A program made the translations under genes and the position numbers. Source: Pseudovibrio brasiliensis (GTDB lineage: Bacteria; Pseudomonadota; Alphaproteobacteria; Rhizobiales; Stappiaceae). Taken from it: 64,000 nucleotides of DNA. Below, piece after piece: positions 33,501 to 41,505 of the stretch. A model generated the notes under the pieces. The model saw nothing but the letters and a program-made list of their open reading frames with translations. It was not told the origin of the DNA and did not search any database. The first letter of the stretch is position 1. Every line of letters starts with the position of its first letter. Location: the NCBI RefSeq assembly GCF_018282095.1, contig NZ_CP074126.1, forward strand, positions 1,622,501 through 1,686,500. Direction: 5' to 3'.

Positions 33501-34429
33501 GGTTTCATAGCGAAGGCCCCGATGACGGCAGCCCTGTCGTTGCCATTTACAACGGCAACTGGCCCAGTGCTTATCAGGTCTACGCCTCCAGTTCAGGAGA
33601 AGAGTTCACGCCCCTGATGCAAGTCTCAGAACCCGCCGTCATGGGCACATTGCAGGCATCACTTGAAAGAGGCCCACTCTGGCGTTGGGATAGGGCCTCA
33701 GAAATCACTGTGAAACTCTATGGTGGGCAACTGCAAAGCCGCAAACGGCTGGATGTGCTGGCAGGAGCAAATGCCTGTGCAGTTCGCAAAGGTGATCGAT
33801 GGGAGGTGATACAGTTCTGTAATGCAGAGTTGATCGCGCCCATGACCTACAAACTCAGCAGGTTGCTCAGAGGACAGTTGGGCACAGAGCATCTTGTCGG
33901 GATCACAGCTCCCACCAATGCCGAGTTCATCCTGCTTAATCAATCCCTGCCCAAATTGCCTTGGACCAGTGACAAGGCAGGCGTGGCGCTCTCATATCGA
34001 ATAGTCCCTGCTGGAAAGCCATTGGGCTTCAAATGGGCGGTGAACCTGAGCCACGAAGGTAGTCAAACCGCACTGAAGCCCTTCGCACCAGTCCACCTCA
34101 AAGCAACCGCTCAGGAGAACGGCGACCTCGCTCTCAACTGGACCCGCAGAACAAGGTGGGAAGGGGACAGCTGGGCGACGCCAGACACTCCGGTGCAGGA
34201 AGAAAAATTAGCGTTTTCTCTCAAGATCTCCCACAAACCCGCTGGTGAAACAGATCCTGTTCTTCTGCAAACCTTCGAAACCTCGACGGAACAGCTCGTT
34301 ATTCCGAAAGTAGATCTGTTGCAGATGCTGGGGACTGGAACGCATGCTTTAACCTGCGAAGTTGCTCAAAAGTCGACAAAATTCGGATTGGGGACAACTG
34401 CAGATTGCTTGGCAAGCGTAACACTTTAA
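30545..34429 (+). CDS. GTA tail tip / host-recognition protein (gp15, TIM-barrel)
   Basis: 1294 residues, the largest GTA protein. The N-terminus has Gly-rich hydrophobic helices (VGSAIGGPIGAIAGQALGAL) and the phage tail signature LPFVYGRVRVTGNIIW. A central glycosidase-like TIM-barrel domain specific to GTAs (about 280-760) includes FYPFIMMDIPED, SYAADWSEYAGY, DFVGIDNYLPL and IWFTELGFPAVDKG. A tail-tip domain and fibronectin-like beta domains (PVHLKATAQENGDLALNW) follow. It forms the central spike/hub and megatron fibre and recognises the cell surface. It is intact and ends the cluster, 18 bases after gp14 at the 5' side. Confidence 0.92.
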   Translation: MATMVLSNVGAAVGSAIGGPIGAIAGQALGALGGAWIDQQIFGQDREVSVGKLGDLQLQTAAEGASLPFVYGRVRVTGNIIWATRLEEVVSEEKQGGKSTGSSNTVTSHSYFANFAVALCEGPITAVRRVWANGKQLDTSSINMRVYLGTEDQQPDPLIEAKQGTAPAYKGTAYVVFERLPLAEFGNRIPQLSFEVLRSIEPLEQQIKAVTLIPGAGEFAYHPQEIIEETSPGNTRSVNRHGKGEETDLVRSLDELQALCPNLKSVALVVSWFGDDLRASHCTIQPKVTYQTTRHLPENWSVAGLSRSEVPEVSRINDRPAYGGTPSDASVTEAIKELKRRGLKVMFYPFIMMDIPEDNQLPDPYGTSKQSSYPWRGRITSDIAAGQSGTPQGTSAVTPQIDAFVGTGNDWRFHRFILHYANLVKAAGGVEAFLIGSELRSLTQCWAGGSLFPFVDHLQGLAAEVRQIIGTETKLSYAADWSEYAGYSPQSGDLRFPLDPLWGHADVDFVGIDNYLPLTDLREEDSTQSSYDLSELRAGVASGEYYDWYYASDEDRASKTRSPITDGAHNKSWVFRQKDLKSWWQNQHFERVGNSEQTTPTPWTPQSKPIWFTELGFPAVDKGTNQPNVFVDPKSAESALPHFSNGQQDDLVQRRALEASLSYWGTDHPDWPQGDNPTSSLYAGNMVEADNTFLWTWDARPYPEFPTYADVWADGQNWQLGHWLTGRLGALSASGLIRAMRDDFGHTQDLTEVAELGETIEGLIVSGPTSLRSALTPILQLTGGIAVDRGTHLAVLRKYAATAQNGKLGLGDFLEADEGEEGYISINRNDGSDLPAELRLRGMDPNNAFEALVVASRRLEGIDRRTSTLQLPITTSLPVARKLVEKMHQSLWLDRETFQFKLALNNMDLKPGDIIELPGELLKEDNTAILCRITEVSSGAHMDVQAIRLLGEPTVTISSSPDNTAQPSFNDTTSGPPIVCILDLPRFHSEGPDDGSPVVAIYNGNWPSAYQVYASSSGEEFTPLMQVSEPAVMGTLQASLERGPLWRWDRASEITVKLYGGQLQSRKRLDVLAGANACAVRKGDRWEVIQFCNAELIAPMTYKLSRLLRGQLGTEHLVGITAPTNAEFILLNQSLPKLPWTSDKAGVALSYRIVPAGKPLGFKWAVNLSHEGSQTALKPFAPVHLKATAQENGDLALNWTRRTRWEGDSWATPDTPVQEEKLAFSLKISHKPAGETDPVLLQTFETSTEQLVIPKVDLLQMLGTGTHALTCEVAQKSTKFGLGTTADCLASVTL

Positions 34430-34476
34430 CAAGTGCTTTTACTGGATTATTTGCAAAGCAAGCCAAGAAACATCAC

Positions 34477-34508
34477 AGACCCCAGAGAATCTGCTAGGTC
34501 TTTGTTTT
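34477..34508 (+). terminator. Possible terminator after the GTA cluster
   Basis: AGACC/GGTCT with an inner CAGA/TCTG stem, small internal mismatch and a T-rich TTTGTTTT tail, 48 bases after the gp15 stop. The stem is weak, so this is tentative. Confidence 0.45.
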
Positions 34509-34545
34509 GAAATAAATAACACCTCGTTCATGTGAGGTTCAGCCA

Positions 34546-34860
34546 GTGCCGGTTAGAAGACGCCTTATGAGACACCAACTCCACGACCTCTTATCTCGCT
34601 CATTGATGGCACTGGCTTTGGCAACAGCGGTCTTCACCTGGTCTGCACCTGCGCAGGCAGCGTGTTTGTCCTCCAGCCAGACCCGGCAAGCCGTCGCCAG
34701 CGGTCAGGCGCGTCCGCTCGGCTCCTTGCGGGTCAACGGGCAGATCCTTTCAGCCAAGCTGTGTGAGCGAGGCGGTGGGTTGGTCTATGTGCTCTCCGTG
34801 CTCAACAACGGCAATGTCTCGCAAGTGACATTGGATGCACGAACAGGTCGCCGGTTGTAA
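34546..34860 (+). CDS. Small secreted PepSY-like protein upstream of FeuPQ
   Basis: 104 residues from a GTG eight bases after GAGG (an ATG at 34567 would give 97). A Sec signal peptide is clear (MALALATAVFTWSAPAQA, cleaved before ACLSS). The mature part of about 65 residues ends with VLNNGNVSQVTLDARTGRRL, which is PepSY-like. Genes of this type sit just upstream of FeuP in rhizobia, and FeuN, a small periplasmic inhibitor of FeuQ, is encoded there in Sinorhizobium. A similar role is plausible but inferred from position and size. Confidence 0.7.
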   Translation: MPVRRRLMRHQLHDLLSRSLMALALATAVFTWSAPAQAACLSSSQTRQAVASGQARPLGSLRVNGQILSAKLCERGGGLVYVLSVLNNGNVSQVTLDARTGRRL

Positions 34861-34957
34861 CTGCGCCGCGAAGAACTCTGGATAGAGATTTTTCTGCCCG
34901 AATTTGAACGAATTTAAACGGCGATATAAGCCTGAATGCTGGTGCGGGGTACCTCTT

Positions 34958-35623
34958 ATGCGAATGTTGATCGTTGAAGATGATCGCGATTTGAACAGAC
35001 AGCTGTGTGAAGCACTGGAAGATGCTGGCTACGTTGTCGATAAAGCATATGACGGCGAGGAAGGTCATTTCCTCGGCGATACCGAACCTTATGATGCTGT
35101 CATTCTGGATCTTGGCTTGCCTCAGATGGATGGTCTCAGCGTTCTGGAACGCTGGCGCCGGGACGGCCACTCCATGCCGGTCCTCATCCTCACAGCTCGC
35201 GATCGCTGGAGTGATAAAGTCGCTGGCATTGATGCAGGCGCTGATGATTACGTCGCCAAACCGTTCCACATGGAAGAAGTGTTAGCACGGGTAAGAGCTC
35301 TGGTCCGCCGCGCAGCCGGCCTGGCTTCCAACGAGATCTCGATCGGCGACATTGTTCTGGATACCAAAGCAGGCAAGGTGACGAAAAACGGCATGTCCGT
35401 GAAGCTCACCTCCCACGAGTTCCGCCTGCTGTCCTATCTCATGCATCACAAAGGCCGGGTGATCTCCAGAACCGAATTGGTTGAACACCTCTATGATCAG
35501 GACTTCGATCGCGACTCCAACACCATTGAAGTGTTTGTAGGTCGCCTGCGCAAGAAATTCGGCAGTTCGTTGATCGAGACCGTACGCGGTTTGGGCTACA
35601 GGTTACAGGAAGAAAATGCCTGA
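34958..35623 (+). CDS. feuP: OmpR-family response regulator, FeuP-like
   Basis: 221 residues from the ATG at 34958 (MRMLIVEDDRDLNRQL); the frame extends upstream to 34904 but those codons do not match the family. The receiver has phosphorylation Asp in VILDLGLPQMDG, plus the conserved TARD and K of VAKPFH. The C-terminal winged helix is KLTSHEFRLLSYLMHHKG..VFVGRLRKK. FeuP with FeuQ controls osmoadaptation and glucan export in Sinorhizobium, and lies near cycHJKL in Rhizobium, as here. It overlaps the kinase gene by eight bases. Confidence 0.85.
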   Translation: MRMLIVEDDRDLNRQLCEALEDAGYVVDKAYDGEEGHFLGDTEPYDAVILDLGLPQMDGLSVLERWRRDGHSMPVLILTARDRWSDKVAGIDAGADDYVAKPFHMEEVLARVRALVRRAAGLASNEISIGDIVLDTKAGKVTKNGMSVKLTSHEFRLLSYLMHHKGRVISRTELVEHLYDQDFDRDSNTIEVFVGRLRKKFGSSLIETVRGLGYRLQEENA

Positions 35624-37037
35624 TAAGACCAACCCAGACAGCAAGCAGTCGAAGGCTTCCATAAACTGGAGCCTCATCGGTTATATCCGCAAGAAGCAAC
35701 AGGCGTCATTGGCATGGCGTCTGATTTTTGTTGCTGGCTTGTGGGCACTGGTCAGTCTGGTCGTTGCCGGTGCTATCCTCGTTGCTCTGTTCCGCGAAGC
35801 TGGTGAAAAAGCGCTGGATGAACGCCTTGAAGTGCATATGACCGCAATTGTCAGTGCGCTCGCTGCCGACGAAGCACAGAAATACTCCGCCCTGCGCCGC
35901 ATTGGTGACCCGCGCTTCTCCATGCCGCTCTCCGGTTGGTACTGGACAGTCCAGCGCAATGGTAAAGTTCTCTATGAAAGTGACTCGCTCTTTGGTGACA
36001 CGCTCAGCTTAAAGCCCATGAACGGAGAGCTGGCGCTGACCCGCAATATCACTGGCCCTGCAGGCCGTGAGCTGCGCGTGCTGCAAAAACGCATCCAGTT
36101 TGGCGGACTTCAACCCGTCACAATCGCAGTTGCTGGCAGCACGAAAGAACTGGGTGAAAGCACAGCGTCCTTCGCATGGCAGGCTGCCATCACCCTTGGC
36201 GTTCTGGGCCTTGGTCTTGTTGCAGCCATCTTCCTGCAGGTCCGCTTCGGTCTGCGTCCTCTGACAGAACTTCAGGAAAGTCTGGGCCGTGTGCGTCAGG
36301 GAAAAGAAGAGGAAGTTCAGGAAGATCTTCCAAAAGAGTTGAAGCCGCTTGCCGTTGAACTCAACGCTTTGATCCATTCCAATCGAGAAGTCGTGGAACA
36401 TTCCAGAACTCAGGTTGGAAATCTTGCTCATGCCCTGAAAACGCCTCTGTCTGTCATTACCAACGAAGCCCGAAGCTCAGATGAACCACTCGCTCTGAAG
36501 GTTTCCGAGCAGGCAGATATAATGAGGGGCCAAGTTCAGCACTATCTGGAAAAGGCACGTATGGCGGCACAACGCCGTGTGATTGGTGTGTCCTGTGAAG
36601 CCGCTCCGGTGGTGACACGCATGGCACGGGCGATGGAGAAAATCCATCGTGACAAACAGCCAGAAATCACGGTCGATATGGATGAGACCCTGTTGTTCCG
36701 TGGTGAGCAGCAAGATCTGGAAGAAATCCTTGGGAATTTGTTGGATAACGCCTGCAAGTGGTGTGATAAAAAAGTGTCAGTGACGCTGAAAAACAACAAT
36801 TCCTCTGCGTCACTTATCAGTCTGATCGTAGAGGACGATGGGCCGGGGCTGGATGCTGAAGAGAAAAAACGTGCGTTGCGCAGAGGTCAAAGGCTGGATG
36901 AGACCGTACCGGGAACAGGTTTGGGTTTGTCCATAATTGTTGACATTGCAGGGATTTACGGTGGTTCGTTTGAACTGGGCGATAGTGAGTTGGGCGGTTT
37001 GAAAGCAACTGTGATCTTACCGTCTCTGACAATCTGA
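35616..37037 (+). CDS. feuQ: Sensor histidine kinase, FeuQ-like
   Basis: 473-residue inner-membrane kinase: helices at about 34-52 and 187-209 flank a periplasmic domain of about 130 residues. HAMP is followed by the phospho-acceptor His in GNLAHALKTPLSV (about residue 274) and the ATPase boxes NLLDNACKW, VEDDGPGLD and GTGLGLSI. The H-box type is that of PhoQ-like kinases. It overlaps feuP. A small secreted protein upstream may modulate it. Confidence 0.87.
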   Translation: MPDKTNPDSKQSKASINWSLIGYIRKKQQASLAWRLIFVAGLWALVSLVVAGAILVALFREAGEKALDERLEVHMTAIVSALAADEAQKYSALRRIGDPRFSMPLSGWYWTVQRNGKVLYESDSLFGDTLSLKPMNGELALTRNITGPAGRELRVLQKRIQFGGLQPVTIAVAGSTKELGESTASFAWQAAITLGVLGLGLVAAIFLQVRFGLRPLTELQESLGRVRQGKEEEVQEDLPKELKPLAVELNALIHSNREVVEHSRTQVGNLAHALKTPLSVITNEARSSDEPLALKVSEQADIMRGQVQHYLEKARMAAQRRVIGVSCEAAPVVTRMARAMEKIHRDKQPEITVDMDETLLFRGEQQDLEEILGNLLDNACKWCDKKVSVTLKNNNSSASLISLIVEDDGPGLDAEEKKRALRRGQRLDETVPGTGLGLSIIVDIAGIYGGSFELGDSELGGLKATVILPSLTI

Positions 37038-37235
37038 ACTGATTTGGGGCAGGGGTTGCATCTGTTTCAAACAGTACTGATAGTAAGTGTAACTGTGTTT
37101 TAAGGGGTTGCTCCACGGAAGTGTTTTCAAGCTAATGGCGCTGCTTTGGTTTGAGGCCTCTGCTGAGAGACCTTGGAAAGGACAAAAGTTCCTTTCTGCA
37201 AAACTGATAAGTCGCAGAAGCGACAATGAGGATGC

Positions 37236-37694
37236 ATGTTGGTGCGAAACTGGAAAAAACTGATGGTCTTGCCTGTAGTCGTTGGCGGTTTAGCTGGCTG
37301 CGCTACATCTGACCATGTCACCAGCGCGAGTGCCGATGATTCCTCCTCATCCATTTTCGGCTTCTGGTCTTCTGACAGTGAGCAGAACGCAGCAGCCCAT
37401 GCTGCAATCGACAGTGCCACTGAAGGTCAGCTGAAACAGCTGCTCAGAAGTGGTGATCTGGACACCGTTTACAAAGCACAAAGCAAAGCCCTTAACGCAT
37501 CTGATGCAGGCAACAAGGTTGTTTGGCGCAACCGATTCTCTGGTGCGCAGGGCACTGTGAAGTCCGGTCCAGTATATTACGTCAACGATCGTCGCTGCCG
37601 CGATTTCCAGCACACCATCGCTTACGATGAAAAAACACAGGTAATCAAAGGCGCTGCGTGTAAAGATGGCGAACGCTGGGCTGCGCTGAACTAA
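37236..37694 (+). CDS. RT0821/Lpp0805-type surface lipoprotein
   Basis: 152 residues with a lipoprotein signal (VLPVVVGGLAGC, lipidated Cys22). The mature protein starts Ser-rich and ends with the domain KVVWRNRFSGAQGTVKSGPV..RRCRDFQHTIAY and GAACKDGERWAAL, as in the 17-kDa-antigen-related surface proteins of alphaproteobacteria. Function unknown. Two cysteines near the C-terminus may be bonded. It starts at an ATG four bases after GAGG. Confidence 0.85.
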   Translation: MLVRNWKKLMVLPVVVGGLAGCATSDHVTSASADDSSSSIFGFWSSDSEQNAAAHAAIDSATEGQLKQLLRSGDLDTVYKAQSKALNASDAGNKVVWRNRFSGAQGTVKSGPVYYVNDRRCRDFQHTIAYDEKTQVIKGAACKDGERWAALN

Positions 37695-37836
37695 TCCAAC
37701 TTCCCAAACCACATGCTTTTAGCTGAAGGAAACGCATCTTTCGTATGCGGAAAGTCGCGCTTATCAAGATTTGATTAAGCAATTCCGCCGATAGTTTTGA
37801 TCAACTAATACAATTTTAGCGGTTGTTGTCTGCTAT

Positions 37837-37882
37837 AGCGCGTTTCCCAAAAGCAAGTTCGCTTTTGGCAGAAGAGGGCGCT
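37837..37882. repeat. Divergent copy of the 46-bp palindromic element
   Basis: AGCGCGTTTCCCAAAAGCAA..GCTTTTGGCAGAAGAGGGCGCT has the same length and arrangement as the 23351 and 40887 elements (AGCG ends, CCCAAAA/TTTTGG core) with compensating changes. It fills part of the 296-base gap 37695-37990, which otherwise holds nothing I recognise. Confidence 0.7.
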
Positions 37883-37990
37883 CAAACAAGAAAACAGAGC
37901 TCGTTAAGTGGATGTAGTGAGCTTTGAAGAATTGAGAGCCGGGCGTGTGTTTGTCCGGTCAGAGTAAAGCTGAGTACCAGAGAGATTTGG

Positions 37991-39457
37991 ATGCACGAGG
38001 TCAACCATAAAGCATTGCAAATGGAGAAGGTGTTGAGCGCCTTGTCTCAATCTGCTCTGCGGATGTTGGAGCGGTCTGTCGAAGACTCGCTTCAATGCGG
38101 TAAATCTGTTCCCAACTCCGACCTCATGTTGCTCACTATTCGCCGATTGCTCGGCGAAGCCTCATACATTCCTGAGCAAAAGCTGTCTCTTGATACGCCG
38201 TTAAAGCGCGCAATCCTAAGCCCATTGCAGCCGTTCCTGATCGTAACACCGCTCACCACGCCTCAACCGGGCCGCATCGATTCCTCTGCTATAGATACGC
38301 TCTGGGCTTACATGAGGCAGGAGTTGCTCTCCAGTGAGTTCAATGAAGCCGTCGCCGCTCTGGAAGAGCTGTGCCAGCATCAGGATCTGCCTGCCACGCA
38401 CGAGACCATCCAAAAGGCAATCTCCACCTGCGCAGAAGGTTTGCGCTTAAGGCTGGTAGCAGCAGCTAAGAAAGAGCTGGAAACAGCGGATCAGGACATC
38501 CAGATCAAAACCAAGCTGCGCCGGAAAGTGGGTGGCCATGTCAACTTTGACTTTTTCCGCGATGCGCTGGTGATCCTTGAACGTGCGCCTGCTTGGGAAG
38601 AGGTGATGGTCCGTACGCCGCCATTTGCTGAAGATATCTTGACCATGTCTTCTGGAAGTGACCTGAAGAACATGCGCACCCATATCGAAGAAAACCACAG
38701 CGAGGTGAACTATCTTGCTGCAATTGCGTTCCTTCGTCTTGATGAAGCACCTGTTGAGCTGATGAAGCTTGCTCAAGCACTGGCTGCAGTACCGACACTG
38801 CGAGACGTCACGGGTACAGCTTACGCAGCCTTTGTCGAGTTTGGGCTCTCATCGCTGGAGCAGAGTGTGACAGTTGTTGAGGGCTGGCGTTTGGAAGAGG
38901 AGGCCATCGTTGGCCTGCCTGAGGCCGCTAATGCCTGTCTGCTGCACTTTGAAGAGCTGGAAGAACTGAAAGGCTTTGACGCTTGCGACCAGTGGCAACA
39001 GCGCGCGGTTCAGCTAAAGAATCGTTTATGCCGATTGCTGCGTGATGAAATCCGCAACTTGCCGGCTCTTTTGGAAGAGGCAATCGCCTCCGAAACCAAG
39101 CCTGATCTGGCCGATTTGCAGGGTGGTTACCGTTTGGAGCAGATTCAGCGCTCCTATCACAAATGTTTGAGGGGATTAAAACTCGCCAAGTTAGCCTCAC
39201 AATATGCAGGTGTGCTGGGGTTGAACGAGTTGCAGAGCTCAACCCGAGATCATGTCGAACGCTTCATCGATCGCAATTCCGAGAAGCTGTTGGCAGCTCC
39301 TAAAGAAGAGCAAAACGAGACCGAAAACCTTCCGAATTATGGCGAAATTTCGAGAAAATTGAGCCGTTTGATATCGATGAGCGAGATCTCATTGGAGCCG
39401 GAAGACACTGCGAACCTCATTCGCAGACAGCGGACATATATGAAAGATGCGGCCTAA
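37991..39457 (+). CDS. Large helical protein of unknown function
   Basis: 488 residues, not recognised. No signal peptide or membrane segment. It is acidic and Leu/Glu-rich, almost certainly all-alpha, with a repeated look of amphipathic helices (AVAALEELCQHQDLPATHE, LEELKGFDACDQWQQRAVQL) and heptad-like stretches. Cys residues are scattered without a metal motif. It sits alone between a lipoprotein and ccmI. Codon use looks like its neighbours, so recent transfer is not suggested. Confidence 0.72.
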   Translation: MHEVNHKALQMEKVLSALSQSALRMLERSVEDSLQCGKSVPNSDLMLLTIRRLLGEASYIPEQKLSLDTPLKRAILSPLQPFLIVTPLTTPQPGRIDSSAIDTLWAYMRQELLSSEFNEAVAALEELCQHQDLPATHETIQKAISTCAEGLRLRLVAAAKKELETADQDIQIKTKLRRKVGGHVNFDFFRDALVILERAPAWEEVMVRTPPFAEDILTMSSGSDLKNMRTHIEENHSEVNYLAAIAFLRLDEAPVELMKLAQALAAVPTLRDVTGTAYAAFVEFGLSSLEQSVTVVEGWRLEEEAIVGLPEAANACLLHFEELEELKGFDACDQWQQRAVQLKNRLCRLLRDEIRNLPALLEEAIASETKPDLADLQGGYRLEQIQRSYHKCLRGLKLAKLASQYAGVLGLNELQSSTRDHVERFIDRNSEKLLAAPKEEQNETENLPNYGEISRKLSRLISMSEISLEPEDTANLIRRQRTYMKDAA

Positions 39458-39595
39458 CCCCCTAGTAGCGCCTGCGTCTTTTAGAAAATAAGTGCAACTT
39501 CATAGGTATTTTGTGGGTATATGGCTTGTGCGACTGCCCGTCGCAGGGGGGGAACTGTTGCCTTTCACATTTAGAACCTGTCTATTTAAGCCACT

Positions 39596-40756
39596 ATGAC
39601 ATTCTGGTTAGTTCTCGCAATTTTGACGGCGGCGGTCGCATTGACCGTACTCGTTCCATTGGCTCGCTCTCCTAAGGTTCATCCTGATGAGCGCAATGAT
39701 GAAGCTGTGTTTCGCGCCCAGCTCGAAGAAATACAAAAAGATCTCGAGCGCGGTGTCATCGCGCCGGACATGGCTGAAGCCGCCAAAATTGAAGTGTCGC
39801 GCCGCCTGTTGGCCGCACACAAGCAAAACGAGGGCGATGATAGGGAAGTTCCCTCCAAAATGCGCTTGCGCGCTGTGCAGCTGACAGCCGTTGTTCTGCT
39901 GCCTCTGGCCGCGCTAGGTATGTATTTACAATACGGTTCTCCGGAAATCCCAGATCAGCCACGGGCTGAGCGTTTGGCCGCGACAACCGGTGAAGCAGAC
40001 CTTGAAGTTCTGATCGCAAGAACAGAAGATCACCTCAAAGAAAACCCAACAGACGGACAGGGCTGGGCGGTTATTGCACCAGTTTACATGCGCACCAGTC
40101 AGTTTGACAAAGCCCGCCGCGCTTATGCGCAGGCGCTAAGCCAGTTTCCTGAGAACCTTGACCTGATGGTAGGTTGGGCTGAAGCAAGCATTTTTGCAAA
40201 TGAAGGCCAGGTTTCAGAAGAAGTTGAAAAGGTTTTGCGCCGGATCAATCTCGCCAAGCCTGAAATGTTGCAACCCTACTACTATCTGGCAATGGCTATG
40301 GGCCAGAAGGGTCAGATAAACGAAGCGCTGGCTGCATGGAATGCACTGCTCAAGACGGCAGATTCAAATGCTCCTTGGGTGGATGCTGCAAAGGCGCAGC
40401 GTGACGAACTGATCGCAAGAGGCGCCGTGGTATCTGGTGAAGCAGAAACGATCCCAGCACTTGAGCAGCCAACGGGACCTTCTGCTGAAGAAGTTGAAGC
40501 GGCTGCGCAGATGAGTGCAGAAGATCGCAATGAGATGATCAGCCAGATGGTAATACAGCTGGACGAACGCCTGAACGAAGAGGGCGGTTCTGTCTCCGAA
40601 TGGGGACGGCTGATACAGGCCCGCATTATTCTGGGTGAACAGGCGGAAGCAACAAAAGCAGTAGCTCGTGCCAAAGAGAACCTCAAGGATGATGCGCAAG
40701 CTCTGGAGCAGATCGACCAGTTGGCCGCGAGCCTGAACTTGAGCCCTGCCGATTAA
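39596..40756 (+). CDS. ccmI: Cytochrome c maturation protein CcmI (CycH)
   Basis: 386 residues. Two membrane helices (about 3-22 and 97-116) precede a periplasmic tetratricopeptide domain (GQGWAVIAPVYMRTSQFDKA, PYYYLAMAMGQKGQINEALA), which binds apocytochrome c and hands it to CcmF/CcmH for haem attachment. The cytoplasmic loop RSPKVHPDERNDEAVFRAQL is typical. First of the ccmI-E-F-H block. Confidence 0.93.
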   Translation: MTFWLVLAILTAAVALTVLVPLARSPKVHPDERNDEAVFRAQLEEIQKDLERGVIAPDMAEAAKIEVSRRLLAAHKQNEGDDREVPSKMRLRAVQLTAVVLLPLAALGMYLQYGSPEIPDQPRAERLAATTGEADLEVLIARTEDHLKENPTDGQGWAVIAPVYMRTSQFDKARRAYAQALSQFPENLDLMVGWAEASIFANEGQVSEEVEKVLRRINLAKPEMLQPYYYLAMAMGQKGQINEALAAWNALLKTADSNAPWVDAAKAQRDELIARGAVVSGEAETIPALEQPTGPSAEEVEAAAQMSAEDRNEMISQMVIQLDERLNEEGGSVSEWGRLIQARIILGEQAEATKAVARAKENLKDDAQALEQIDQLAASLNLSPAD

Positions 40757-40769
40757 GGCAGGCAGCTAC

Positions 40770-40816
40770 AGCATATCGCCGAAAATCGGCTACCGGTTTT
40801 TGGAAAATGATATGCT
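40770..40816. repeat. Palindromic intergenic element, copy between ccmI and ccmE (1)
   Basis: AGCATATCGCCGAAAATCGG..GGAAAATGATATGCT: 47 bases, ends AGCATATC/GATATGCT perfectly inverted, inner CCGAAAA/TTTTTGG. It begins 13 bases after the ccmI stop. Confidence 0.8.
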
Positions 40817-40886
40817 GAAACAAATAGTCAGCGCATCGAAAGATGCTCTGACGAGCTGCAAAACATGAACTGCCGAAAGGCACTAC

Positions 40887-40932
40887 AGCGTATTCCCGAA
40901 AAGTGGGAACCGGTTTTCGGAAAAGAATACGT
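40887..40932. repeat. Palindromic intergenic element, copy between ccmI and ccmE (2)
   Basis: AGCGTATTCCCGAAAAGTGG..CCGGTTTTCGGAAAAGAATACGT: 46 bases, almost identical to 23351-23396. It is 70 bases after the first copy in the same gap. Confidence 0.85.
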
Positions 40933-40964
40933 ATCGTTGGCAACGTATCTACGGAACTGCGAGT

Positions 40965-41435
40965 ATGACACGTAAACAAAAAAGACTCGGGCTTATTGGT
41001 CTAGCAGGATTGGTGCTGGGGTCAGCTGTCGGCTTGGTTCTTTATGGACTTTCCAGCAGCGTGACCTATTTCCAGAGTCCAAGTGACATCGCTGAACAGC
41101 AAGTTGCAGTTGGGCAGCGTATCCGTCTTGGCGGTCTGGTAGAAGATGACTCCGTTGATAAAAGCCGGGGTTCAGTCGTCCATTTCCGCGTAACTGACCA
41201 GGCCGAAGCTATTCCGGTTGCTTACAAAGGCATTCTGCCAGACTTGTTCCGCGAAGGGCAGGGCATCATCGCAGAAGGCTATATGGACGAGAAAGGTGTC
41301 TTTATTGCTGATACCGTTTTGGCCAAGCACGATGAAAGCTACATGCCGAAAGAGGTCTACGAGACCCTGAAGGAAGACGGCCACTGGATGGAAGAAGAGC
41401 AGGCTGCGGCTGAGCAGGCTTCCAAAGTAAACTAA
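40965..41435 (+). CDS. ccmE: Haem chaperone CcmE (CycJ)
   Basis: 156-residue periplasmic haem chaperone anchored by one N-terminal helix (about 9-30). Haem is bound covalently at H122 in LAKHDESYMPKEV, with Y126 as ligand. The OB-fold motif RIRLGGLVEDDSV is present. It passes haem from CcmC to CcmF. Followed by a hairpin and ccmF. Confidence 0.95.
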   Translation: MTRKQKRLGLIGLAGLVLGSAVGLVLYGLSSSVTYFQSPSDIAEQQVAVGQRIRLGGLVEDDSVDKSRGSVVHFRVTDQAEAIPVAYKGILPDLFREGQGIIAEGYMDEKGVFIADTVLAKHDESYMPKEVYETLKEDGHWMEEEQAAAEQASKVN

Positions 41436-41447
41436 AAAACTACGAGA

Positions 41448-41473
41448 AACCGGCTCTGCCGAAAGAGCCGGTT
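41448..41473 (+). terminator. Perfect hairpin between ccmE and ccmF
   Basis: AACCGGCTCT / AGAGCCGGTT, 10-base perfect stem with a 6-base loop, but no T-run follows. More likely an RNA stability or processing element than a full terminator. Confidence 0.5.
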
Positions 41474-41505
41474 ATCCAGCGCCAAATGGATACTAGGATA
41501 ACCTA

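Noticed and set aside
19751-34429. Integrated prophage
   Set aside because: No integrase, repressor, replication or lysis genes and no flanking direct repeats seen; gene order and the TIM-barrel tail-tip protein are those of a GTA.
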